Assembly (NCBI GenBank): GCA_963773465.1
Contig: CAVZBF010000001.1
Span: 434,001-498,000 of the forward strand
From: VBAS01 sp963773465
Lineage (GTDB): Bacteria; Bacteroidota; Bacteroidia; Chitinophagales; Chitinophagaceae
Direction of reading: 5' to 3'
Length of the DNA: 64,000 bases
Shown: positions 56,548 through 64,000 of the stretch, piece after piece
Numbering within the stretch: position 1 is the stretch's first letter
Layout of the letters: each line of letters begins with the position of its first letter
Made by a program: the position numbers and the translations under genes
Notes under the pieces: generated by a model
Seen by the model: the letters and a program-made list of their open reading frames with translations, nothing else
Told to the model about the DNA's origin: nothing
Database searches by the model: none

Positions 56548-58179
56548 ATGAACAAATTACAAACTGCCGATTATATTGTTTTCTTTATTTACTTCATTCT
56601 TGTTACCGCGTACGGGTTATACATTTATAATAGGAAAAAAGCCAAACAGACAAGCTCCAAAGATTTTTTCCTGGCCGAAGGTTCATTAACATGGTGGGCA
56701 ATCGGTGCGTCGCTGATCGCCTCCAATATTTCTGCCGAACATTTTATTGGCATGAGTGGCTCGGGCTTTGCATTAGGACTCGCCATCTCCACTTACGAGT
56801 GGATGGCAGCCGCCACACTTATAATCGTTGCTGTATTCATCATTCCGCTATATCTGAAAAATAAGATTTTCACGATGCCGCAGTTCCTGGCAAAAAGATA
56901 TAATGATACGGTGAGTACAATTATGGCAGTGATCTGGTTGCTGGTGTATGTATTTGTCAACCTTACTTCTATTATTTATCTCGGGGCACTGGCAATTTCA
57001 TCCATTTCAAATATCAGTTTTGAATGGTGCATTGCAGGGCTTAGTATATTTTCAATTATAGTAACGCTGGGTGGAATGAAAGTGATCGGGTATACCGATG
57101 TTTTCCAGGTGCTCGTGCTCATCATTGGCGGGTTGGTGACCACTTATCTCGCATTAACATTATTATCCGAGCAGTTTGGATTTGGAAATGATATTCTGAA
57201 AGGCCTTTCTGTTTTGAAAAAGGAAGCGCCGTCGCATCTCCATATGATCTTTGATAAATCACATCCGCATTATAAAGAATTGCCCGGTTTGTCTGTTTTG
57301 ATCGGCGGCATGCTTATTAATAATCTTGCATATTGGGGATGCAACCAATACATTGTGCAACGGGCATTAGGCGCCGATCTGAAAACTGCCCGCAAAGGAA
57401 TTTTATTTGCAGCGTTTTTAAAATTGCTTATACCTGTAATTGCAGTATTACCGGGTATAGCAATGTATGTAATGCATAATAATGGAATGTTCCAGGCAGA
57501 AATGTCAGATGCTGCCGGTGTGGTAAAACCGGATCATGCATATCCAACGCTTATGAACTTGTTACCTGCCGGACTGAAAGGTGTGGCCTTTGCAGCATTA
57601 ACCGCAGCTATCGTTGCTTCGCTTGCAGGAAAAGCAAACAGTATCTCCACGATTTTTTCATTGGACATTTATAAAAAATATTTTAATAAAGAAGCTTCCG
57701 AAAGAAAATTAGTGTTGACCGGCAGATGGGCCGTAATTATTTCTATGATCATTGCGGCTATCGTTGCACCTGCATTAAAATCATTGGACCAGGCTTACCA
57801 ATTTATACAGGAGTATGTAGGGTTTTTCTCACCCGGTGTGCTAGCTATTTTTTTGCTGGGTTTATTTTGGAAAAAAACAACGGCGGCTGCGGGTTTGGCG
57901 GGCGCATTATTAACCGTTCCTATTTCAACCATATTAAAATTTTTACCTGTATGGACAAACGGTGTATTTCCCGATTATCCTTTTCTTGACAGGATGACGA
58001 TCACTTTTTTCGCTATCGTCATTATTATGATCGTTATCAGTTTAGCAAAACCAAAACCTGCTAATGATACGCATATAATTGAAATGGATAAGTCAATGTT
58101 TAAAGTGACCCCTGGGTTTATTATCGGTTCATTTATTATTTGCGGGATACTCGCTGCGTTGTATACGGTGTTTTGGTAA
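56548..58179 (+). CDS. Sodium:solute symporter (SSS family, SGLT-like)
   Basis: A 543-residue inner-membrane protein with about 13-14 helices, using sodium to import a sugar or polyol. Typical elements are LAEGSLTWWAIGASLIASNI followed by SAEHFIGMSGSGFA, GGMKVIGYTDVFQVLVLIIGG, WGCNQYIVQRALGA, GLKGVAFAALTAAIVASLAG and NSISTIFSLDIYKKYF. The sequence resembles the SGLT/SMIT group that moves glucose or myo-inositol. Its place after inositol oxygenase and SusCD suggests it carries inositol or a derivative over the inner membrane. It lies behind a terminator, so it probably has its own promoter in 56415-56547. Confidence 0.93.
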   Translation: MNKLQTADYIVFFIYFILVTAYGLYIYNRKKAKQTSSKDFFLAEGSLTWWAIGASLIASNISAEHFIGMSGSGFALGLAISTYEWMAAATLIIVAVFIIPLYLKNKIFTMPQFLAKRYNDTVSTIMAVIWLLVYVFVNLTSIIYLGALAISSISNISFEWCIAGLSIFSIIVTLGGMKVIGYTDVFQVLVLIIGGLVTTYLALTLLSEQFGFGNDILKGLSVLKKEAPSHLHMIFDKSHPHYKELPGLSVLIGGMLINNLAYWGCNQYIVQRALGADLKTARKGILFAAFLKLLIPVIAVLPGIAMYVMHNNGMFQAEMSDAAGVVKPDHAYPTLMNLLPAGLKGVAFAALTAAIVASLAGKANSISTIFSLDIYKKYFNKEASERKLVLTGRWAVIISMIIAAIVAPALKSLDQAYQFIQEYVGFFSPGVLAIFLLGLFWKKTTAAAGLAGALLTVPISTILKFLPVWTNGVFPDYPFLDRMTITFFAIVIIMIVISLAKPKPANDTHIIEMDKSMFKVTPGFIIGSFIICGILAALYTVFW

Positions 58180-58190
58180 AACCGGAATGA

Positions 58191-58856
58191 TCATCTGATC
58201 GAGGTGATCTCTGTTTTTCCTGTTTTTGATTCTGTTTTTACAACACCAAATCCGGGAGCGAACCACTCGGTAACATTCATTGTTAGCGGGATGCCGATGC
58301 CCGCAACGCGTGAATCGATTCTATTATTTGAAGTGATCTTATAACATTCCCATGTTCCTGCAGTTGTTGTTACGGATTCTTTACCCTCAACTTTTCTATC
58401 CGTGATGTCTATCTTAATTGAAGACTTTATGCCACCGGACAATTCAGCATCCATGGCAAGATGTCCGTCTTTCAACTGATCGCCTACATGCATAGTTGCG
58501 GGATATTCGAGGTAAAACTCAGAAGCTGATGCAGAGCCGGACGCTTGTGCCGGCGGGATAAAGACTTTCATATCCATTTGCATCACACCGTTCTCACATT
58601 TTACATTATTTGTTCCCTTAGTAATTGATTTTCCTTTTGCATCAACAAACTCAGAATTTATAGTTGCCGTTGTTGTGCTTCCTGTTTTTTTACTATCAGA
58701 AACGGTGTAGGTCATTTTACCAGCTTCCTTTCCATTTTTATTTGAGATCGTCATCTCGATGACCTTATTGTTTTGCAGGTAATAATAGTTGGAGCAATCC
58801 TGGGAAAAAATATTTCCGCTAAAAAATAAGAAGGAAAAAGCAATTAATGGTTTCAT
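58191..58856 (-). CDS. Secreted TapB/DUF3108-like protein
   Basis: A 221-residue exported protein. The ATG at 58856 (MKPLIAFSFLFFSGNIFSQD) gives a good signal peptide; the frame extends 17 codons upstream without need. The mature part is beta-rich: CSNYYYLQNNKVIEMTI, GKMTYTVSDSKKTGS, FYLEYPATMHVGDQLKDG, TTAGTWECYKITSNN and TEWFAPGFGVVKTES. The last two elements match TapB/DUF3108-type proteins (TxAGTfxcykI and WyapgvGvVk), which are of uncertain function. It converges on the symporter gene with an 11-bp gap. Confidence 0.75.
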   Translation of the reverse strand: MKPLIAFSFLFFSGNIFSQDCSNYYYLQNNKVIEMTISNKNGKEAGKMTYTVSDSKKTGSTTTATINSEFVDAKGKSITKGTNNVKCENGVMQMDMKVFIPPAQASGSASASEFYLEYPATMHVGDQLKDGHLAMDAELSGGIKSSIKIDITDRKVEGKESVTTTAGTWECYKITSNNRIDSRVAGIGIPLTMNVTEWFAPGFGVVKTESKTGKTEITSIR

Positions 58857-58907
58857 GTTCTTTGGTTTGTTCTTGTAAGTTAAAAAGAAGATGAGATATA
58901 AAAGCAA

Positions 58908-59288
58908 AAAGGAGCGGTAAAATGCCCGGGTTAAGTATTCCCTTTGTTTGCCGGGTGGTTTAGTGTTTGTGAATCATGGTGTGACCTAACCCTAAATCTT
59001 TCAAAAAACGATTAGTTAGAAATTACAAATTCTACAACGTTGCGGTACAATTTCGAACAGTGATGCACTATAATATTATTAATTTGAATTTAGTTTTTTC
59101 TGAGATATTAATGGTGGTGAAAAAACGGTGAACGGTAGTTTTTTTCTTTCGGCTTTGAAGAATAATACCCTTAAAAGCGTATGGTTGCCCGCCTGTACTC
59201 AAACGTATATTTATATTCCCACCACCTGACCACGGATTTGTCTGAAAACCGTTAAACAGAGTAAGACGATACCATTAAAACCACAGTT
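58908..59288. other. Gene-free spacer between divergent secreted-protein genes
   Basis: About 380 bp with no credible reading frame. It includes GCCCGGG and CCGGGTGG facing each other (58922-58956) around an AT-rich loop, and A/T-rich tracts with AAAAAACG (59000-59150). TTGCCCGCCTG...TATATTTATA near 59186-59212 could be a promoter for the downstream gene, but the -7 box is not a clean TAnnTTTG. Confidence 0.4.
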
Positions 59289-60758
59289 ATGAGAAAACAA
59301 AATTCGTTAGCATTTTGCCTTGTACTATTCAGCCTATTATTTTATGCATCGTGCCGCAAGACTGATTTTGGAGCCCCGGCAGAAAAACCAACTTCTATTG
59401 ATCGATTCTTTAATGTTCCAGAATCGGCAGACCCAAGGTTGAAATCAATTGTGCGAAGTATTAAGGCACAGGAAAAAGAGCATCCTTTCCTTGAAAAATT
59501 TATTAGGAAAACTGGATGGCCCGTTTGGGCAAAGGCAAAAGTAATCGCCAACAACAATTTGAACGGCGGGAGAGAATCCACTGTAGACAGCAGTGCTTTG
59601 GTTTATGTTCCGTTCGTGCAGGATAATGCAATTGTTGTTAGTGCCGCTTTAGCTGTCAGAATGAATGAAACTGACACCGCATGGCGAGTATTATACCCGA
59701 GTCATTATGAATCCTTCGGCTTTGGCGCCACTGCCAACGGCGATTGGAATGCGAGGAATGTATTTCAATTTTTCGCTTTATTTCAATATGACATTTTTGG
59801 ACATACCAAATTCCTAATTAAAGATAGCCGGTTGTTCAATACAACGACGGATTCTTCTATGGTGACTTTGAAAGAGAGAAATGGTGTGGCACTTAATGGC
59901 AGAACGAGCAGAACGATGGAATGGCATGAAACAACTGAATGTCTCACCTTGACATATTGCACGAATTGGGTTGCAGCAAGAAACAGTTCGATAACTGATG
60001 GTTGCTATGATGTTATATTTAATATATGGTTAACGCAAAATGGTTACTCAAATCCTGAGTCACTATTTAAGGGTTTAATGCTTGACAACGCTTATGGAAC
60101 TGTTGTTAACTGCGATTATTTCCCAATTAAGATTACAGTTCTACCGACTATCAATGGAGTTCAATTGACGCCTCAACAAGTTTTTGAACACTTCAGAAAC
60201 AACATAAATACATTGATTAATACAAACATTGCTCAATTTGAGGCATATAACGCGTTTGGCATAAATGATGCGATTGTATGGAATGCTCCAAATCCTTTTA
60301 CTGCGTTAGTACATATAGATATGGTAGATGATGGAACTGTAATAATTTCAGATTATCAGCTATCGACCAATTCTTCCAGAATGAAAGCGTCTACACTAGT
60401 TTCTCCCCTTGATATGACCCACCCTGTTAGCGGAACAAGAGAATGGGGCATTCAGCCGGATCCTAACGGGGGATGGTTTTTTTATACAACCGCGGTAGAT
60501 AGACTGACAACAAAAGTCTCACAAATCGTGGATAATTTAATAACTATATTTAGTGGCTCGTCTGCCCTTACTCAGGGAGATGACCTTTGGAAAAGCTTAC
60601 AAGAAAAAATGATGCTTTGGATTAACGCCAATGGTGGGCAGGCACAGCTATATTCAAATAATTATGTAACAGCACGACCTGATTTTAGTGCGGTAAGAGA
60701 ATTTTTACTGAATCAAATTGATTTGCCAACAATGAGACAGAGAATAGGATGCCCATAA
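59289..60758 (+). CDS. Large predicted lipoprotein of unknown function
   Basis: 489 residues with signal MRKQNSLAFCLVLFSLLFYA and lipobox YASC (Cys22). I recognise no domain. The N-terminal third has DRFFNVPESADPRLKSIVRS and KFIRKTGWPVWAKA. The middle has VYVPFVQDNAIVVSAALAV and a pair of cysteines in TTECLTLTYCTNW, and the C-terminal third is helical and amphipathic. The final Cys is in MRQRIGCP. It overlaps a small membrane protein gene by 10 bp, which in turn is followed by another lipoprotein, so three envelope proteins appear to be made together. Codon use is not obviously foreign. Confidence 0.7.
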   Translation: MRKQNSLAFCLVLFSLLFYASCRKTDFGAPAEKPTSIDRFFNVPESADPRLKSIVRSIKAQEKEHPFLEKFIRKTGWPVWAKAKVIANNNLNGGRESTVDSSALVYVPFVQDNAIVVSAALAVRMNETDTAWRVLYPSHYESFGFGATANGDWNARNVFQFFALFQYDIFGHTKFLIKDSRLFNTTTDSSMVTLKERNGVALNGRTSRTMEWHETTECLTLTYCTNWVAARNSSITDGCYDVIFNIWLTQNGYSNPESLFKGLMLDNAYGTVVNCDYFPIKITVLPTINGVQLTPQQVFEHFRNNINTLINTNIAQFEAYNAFGINDAIVWNAPNPFTALVHIDMVDDGTVIISDYQLSTNSSRMKASTLVSPLDMTHPVSGTREWGIQPDPNGGWFFYTTAVDRLTTKVSQIVDNLITIFSGSSALTQGDDLWKSLQEKMMLWINANGGQAQLYSNNYVTARPDFSAVREFLLNQIDLPTMRQRIGCP

Positions 60759-61184
60759 AAAAGCCAATGAAGTTATTACTACAAATAATAACATATTTGT
60801 TGAAGTTTGTATTAGCGGGGATTTTTTACGCTTTATATTCATTTTTCTTTGACCTTCTTTTTTTTCAACTTGATTATGGTTCGATTGATGGATATAAAGC
60901 GTCTCCTTTTGAGTACCTGGTTTATTTTTACGTAGCCTATTTTTTCCTGTCGCTTCCGGGTTTTGTCTTTTACGATCTCATAATGACTGGATTTGATAAG
61001 AAAAAAAAACAGGATAATTGCCGGATTTATATTTGGTCTTTTAGTGGGATTATTTATAAATAGAGGAGGATACAGCCATTATATTGGAGATCTCAGAGGA
61101 ATTAAGTCTGCGATTACGTTAGCCATGACAAGTCTTACCTTTGAGTTAATCAGGGACTTTATTTCTAAAAAAGATAACAGTTGA
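60749..61184 (+). pseudogene. Four-helix membrane protein split by an A9 tract (frameshift or slippage)
   Basis: The ATG at 60749 starts MPIKKPMKLLLQIITYLLKF and the frame stops at 61063 after nonsense-looking CRIYIWSFSGIIYK. The +1 frame continues directly with IIAGFIFGLLVGLFINRGGY and GIKSAITLAMTSLTFELIRD to the stop at 61184. The junction is nine A residues (61001-61009); with eight A the two join as FDKKKNRIIAGFIFGLL. The joined product would be about 144 residues with four helices. This is either a frameshift mutation, a sequencing error, or a slippage site. It overlaps the upstream lipoprotein by 10 bp and ends next to the following lipoprotein. Confidence 0.75.
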
Positions 61185-61189
61185 GTTTT

Positions 61190-61858
61190 ATGCCAAGGCA
61201 ATATCTGGCAGTTGTGGTGTTGTGGTGCTACCTTGGAAGTTCATGCACTTTCAAATTATCCTCATATCTGAAACCAACAAATAGCGACATCGTTTACAAT
61301 TGTACTTTTATTAAATCCAAGGACAATTTTTACAAGAACCTGGAGTCGATTTTTGGAAGTGTTGGCAAAGGAGACACCGTGTTTCAAAAAATCGTACTGT
61401 GTTATAAAACCATAAGAGTTGACGGGAAGGATGTATATTATATAATTGATACAAGTGACGTTAACAAGCAAGATCCGAGCATTGGTCCAAGACATTTTCT
61501 TTCGTCAGCCATGATATTTTCCGGGGATTCGATTTTACTGGCACCAGTTTACAAAAAGTCCAATTTGTTGAAGTTAAATTCGAGAGATTTTGATTATGCA
61601 ATATACTCGGTTAAAAAAAAGGATACTTTAAGATTCGCGGATAAATCATTACCGCAAGCAGATAAACAAATTCTTTTATATGGTTTCAGGGAAGAGAAGA
61701 TAAGCATTAATGAAAAAAAGATTCGCAATTGTTTATATATTTCAATAGCAGAAAGATGGCCTGATACTACTTACTTCGGAAAAGTATGGCTACATAAAAA
61801 ATACGGTGTAGTAAAATGGATTCGGGTTACGGGTAGAATAGAAGAAATTGATTTGTAA
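61190..61858 (+). CDS. Predicted lipoprotein of unknown function
   Basis: 222 residues from the ATG at 61190 (MPRQYLAVVVLWCYLGSSC), with lipobox LGSSC and probable lipidated Cys19; a TTG 3 codons upstream is ignored. The mature protein has TFKLSSYLKPTNSDIVYNC, GDTVFQKIVLCYKTIRVDGK and a C-terminal beta-rich stretch VWLHKKYGVVKWIRVTGR. I recognise no family. It closely follows the split membrane protein gene (5 bp), so the three orphan envelope genes (59289-61858) probably form one operon. Confidence 0.68.
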   Translation: MPRQYLAVVVLWCYLGSSCTFKLSSYLKPTNSDIVYNCTFIKSKDNFYKNLESIFGSVGKGDTVFQKIVLCYKTIRVDGKDVYYIIDTSDVNKQDPSIGPRHFLSSAMIFSGDSILLAPVYKKSNLLKLNSRDFDYAIYSVKKKDTLRFADKSLPQADKQILLYGFREEKISINEKKIRNCLYISIAERWPDTTYFGKVWLHKKYGVVKWIRVTGRIEEIDL

Positions 61859-61966
61859 ATCATTTCTCCAGACTTCATTACACTCAATATTAAATTTTTT
61901 CAGAAAAAATATTTTTTAGAAAAAAGGTGTAGCTTACTATTCTTTGAAACCAAAAAATCAAATCCA

Positions 61967-64000
61967 ATGAGAAAGTTACTGCTCTTTTCACGGGCAATTA
62001 GCCTGGTAACATTTGTGCTATTGTGTACGTTTTCGCTAAATGCACAAGTAACAACAGCCACACTAAGCGGACTCGTAAAAGATTCAAAAGGAATACCGCT
62101 TGCATCAGCCACGGTAACTGTTGAATATCCTGATGCCGGAATCAAATTGGGCCTCGTCACAAAAACTGATGGAAGGTTTACAGTGCCAAACTTACGGGTG
62201 GGAGGACCCTATAAGGTGACAGTCAATCATGTTAGTTACAAAGATGCGGTTGAGAATAATATTTTTCTTGAATTGGGTTTGAATAATACGATCGAGTTTG
62301 TTCTCCAGGAAAAAGCAACCGAACTGAGTGGCGTAACCGTTACATCTCAATCGCGGATTTTTGATAACAAAAGAACCGGCGCTTCCACTAATATCGGCAA
62401 CAGGTTGATAAAAGCTTTACCAACCATAAATCGTTCTGCCGATGATTATCTTCGATTGACACCTTCAGCATCGCCAACGTATAATGGAATGTCATTTGCA
62501 GGCCGCAATGGTCAATACAATAACTATTCATTAGATGGCGCCGTGTTTAATAATCCATTTGGTCTTGACGCACCTACGCCGGGTGGACAAACCAATGCTC
62601 AACCCATTTCTTTGGATGCCATTGATCAGATCCAGGTAAACTTAGCGCCTTATGATGTAACACAGGCAGGCTTTACCGGCGCCGGTGTGAATAGTGTTAC
62701 CAAATCGGGCAGTAATAATTTTACGGGTACGGTCTATTCATTTTACAGATCAGAAAGCTTTACAGGAAAAAAAGTTGCAAAAACTAAATTAGTAGTTCCT
62801 GATCTGAGCCAGTACCAGGGGGGATTTGCATTTGGCGGAGCATTGAAAAAAAATAAATTGTTTTATTTCCTGAGTTTTGAAACTGAACAACGAAAAGATG
62901 AAGCAAGCAGTTATGTACCAAGAAATGCTTCGAATGCCAACAATTCCAATACGGCAAGAGTATTGGAACAGGATATGATAGATGTAAGCAATATTTTAAA
63001 AACAAGGTTCAACTATAATACCGGCGCTTACCAGGGATTTACTCATGAACAAAAAAATTATAAATGGCTGGCCAAATTAGACTGGAATATAAATGACGTT
63101 CATAAGCTATCATTTACATACAATGGATTGAATGCAAAAAAAGACAAGCCTGCTCACCCAAGCGCAATCGGCCGCCGCGGCCCGGATTATACCACACTTC
63201 AATTCCAGAATTCAGGTTATCAGATAGAAAATAAGCTGAATTCATTTAGTACAGAGTTGAAATCTAATTTCAAAGGCAATTCTGCGAATAAACTTAGAAT
63301 GGTGTATACGCTGTTCCGTGATAACCGTAATCCTTTTTCAACGCCATTCCCTGTTATAAATATCTCGAAGTATGGAAGTCGTTATATAGTAGCGGGGCAT
63401 GAGCCTTTTTCTATTCATAATACGTTAAACCAGGATGCGATCCAGGTAACTAATGATTTTACTCTTTATAAAAAAAATCATACTATTACTATTGGTGGTT
63501 CTTATGAATCGTTCAAGTTTGAAAACTCTTTTAATTTAACAGGATATGGTTTTAATATGTTTTTGGGAGATGTAGATATTGCAGATTTTAAAGCAAAGGT
63601 ACCTACAGGTGCTCCGCTGTGGTTTGGCGTTTTTACCCTGGATCAGTTTGCAACGTATGCTACAAACAGGGCTGCTGCCGATAAATGGGCACTCGTAAAA
63701 ATGACTGTTGGACAATTGTCATTCTATGCGCAGGATGAATGGTATGCAAATTCAAAATTAAAAATGACGTTTGGTCTTCGTATGGACAAGCCTATGTATA
63801 ATAATATGTCATTTACAACTCCCAATATCCAGGAAGATGTGTTTGCGCCAAATGCCGGCACCTATTCAGGTTCATTTACTACCGGTTCTCCTACTATTTT
63901 GAATTCCGATCCTCTTGTTTTGTTTGACGAGGATGGTAAATCAGTAAGCAATGGTAAAGGAAAAGACGTGGACAATACAAGACTTCCTAAAACTACACCA
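61967..64000 (+). CDS. Oar-like TonB-dependent receptor (5' part; runs off the window)
   Basis: Open from ATG 61967 to the last base without a stop (678 codons visible). Signal peptide MRKLLLFSRAISLVTFVLLC then TFSLNAQ, a carboxypeptidase-like regulatory domain (LSGLVKDSKGIPLASATVTV and GRFTVPNLRVGGPYKVTVNH), a junction ELSGVTVTSQSRIFDNKRTG, and a plug with GRNGQYNNYSLDGAVFNNPF, ISLDAIDQIQVNLAPYDVTQ and GAGVNSVTKSGSNNFTGTVY. This is the Oar/omp-type arrangement, not SusC. The barrel begins about residue 250 (GGFAFGGALKKNKLFYFLSF). No SusD partner can be seen before the end of the window. Ligand unknown. Confidence 0.93.
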   Translation, partial: MRKLLLFSRAISLVTFVLLCTFSLNAQVTTATLSGLVKDSKGIPLASATVTVEYPDAGIKLGLVTKTDGRFTVPNLRVGGPYKVTVNHVSYKDAVENNIFLELGLNNTIEFVLQEKATELSGVTVTSQSRIFDNKRTGASTNIGNRLIKALPTINRSADDYLRLTPSASPTYNGMSFAGRNGQYNNYSLDGAVFNNPFGLDAPTPGGQTNAQPISLDAIDQIQVNLAPYDVTQAGFTGAGVNSVTKSGSNNFTGTVYSFYRSESFTGKKVAKTKLVVPDLSQYQGGFAFGGALKKNKLFYFLSFETEQRKDEASSYVPRNASNANNSNTARVLEQDMIDVSNILKTRFNYNTGAYQGFTHEQKNYKWLAKLDWNINDVHKLSFTYNGLNAKKDKPAHPSAIGRRGPDYTTLQFQNSGYQIENKLNSFSTELKSNFKGNSANKLRMVYTLFRDNRNPFSTPFPVINISKYGSRYIVAGHEPFSIHNTLNQDAIQVTNDFTLYKKNHTITIGGSYESFKFENSFNLTGYGFNMFLGDVDIADFKAKVPTGAPLWFGVFTLDQFATYATNRAAADKWALVKMTVGQLSFYAQDEWYANSKLKMTFGLRMDKPMYNNMSFTTPNIQEDVFAPNAGTYSGSFTTGSPTILNSDPLVLFDEDGKSVSNGKGKDVDNTRLPKTTP

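Noticed and set aside
1..64000. tRNA or rRNA genes
   Set aside because: I searched the gene-free gaps by eye for cloverleaf, CCA-end and rRNA-like sequences and found none. A covariance-model scan would be decisive.

Overview
The window looks like chromosomal DNA of a Bacteroidetes bacterium, most likely family Chitinophagaceae. The evidence is SusC/SusD and Oar-like TonB receptors, type IX secretion (T9SS) C-terminal sorting domains, weak Shine-Dalgarno sites, TAnnTTTG-type -7 promoter boxes and moderately AT-rich DNA. I found no tRNA, rRNA, CRISPR array, phage or insertion sequence. Most genes are core or metabolic, so this is not an obvious genomic island.

Layout. 1-9.9 kb: end of a YkgJ-like protein, a GNAT acetyltransferase, an RsmB-like rRNA methyltransferase, a secreted subtilase with a T9SS tail, a lipoprotein, mnmA, a secreted M14 metallopeptidase and an LptF/G-like membrane protein. 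10-17.7 kb: ssb, a Tat-exported Gfo/Idh/MocA oxidoreductase and two tandem GH32 fructan hydrolases with T9SS tails. 18-27 kb: tmk, a DUF1963 protein, an Ldh-family dehydrogenase, lysC, an orphan plug-domain protein, a small membrane-lipid cluster (VTE5/SEC59-like kinase, CDP-alcohol phosphotransferase, CdsA-like cytidylyltransferase, alpha/beta hydrolase) and queA. 27.5-42.4 kb: a large TraB/GumN protein, a fused two-ATPase ABC protein, AMP nucleosidase, a solo HsdR-N nuclease-like protein, glutamate dehydrogenase, ccmD-ccmC-ccmB, tdk and waaA. 42.5-49.4 kb: a surface-polysaccharide nucleotide-sugar cluster (WbpE-like aminotransferase, UDP-glucose dehydrogenase, UDP-xylose synthase, UDP-HexNAc dehydrogenase, rfbC, rfbD). 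49.4-58.2 kb: an apparent myo-inositol or inositol-glycoside locus (LacI regulator with a cre-like operator, inositol oxygenase, SusC, SusD, sodium symporter). 58-64 kb: orphan secreted and lipoprotein genes, one frameshifted at an A9 tract, and the start of an Oar-like TonB receptor that runs off the window.

The most unusual signal is not a gene. At least ten degenerate tandem arrays share a strict 7-bp period, but each has its own 7-bp unit (CTCAATG, CACCACT, TTCGGAG, TGAGTTG, GTCCGAA, GGCACAA and others). Several arrays switch halfway to the reverse complement of their unit, so they could fold into long hairpins. They sit between genes, over stop codons, directly before start codons, and inside reading frames of conserved enzymes (rsmB-like, waaA, ABC ATPase), where they add non-family peptides without breaking the frame. 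Palindromic elements (for example a perfect 28-bp palindrome inside mnmA) behave the same way. A second notable point is ccmB: its conserved N-terminus continues about 40 codons upstream of the first ATG, with no ATG, GTG or TTG available.
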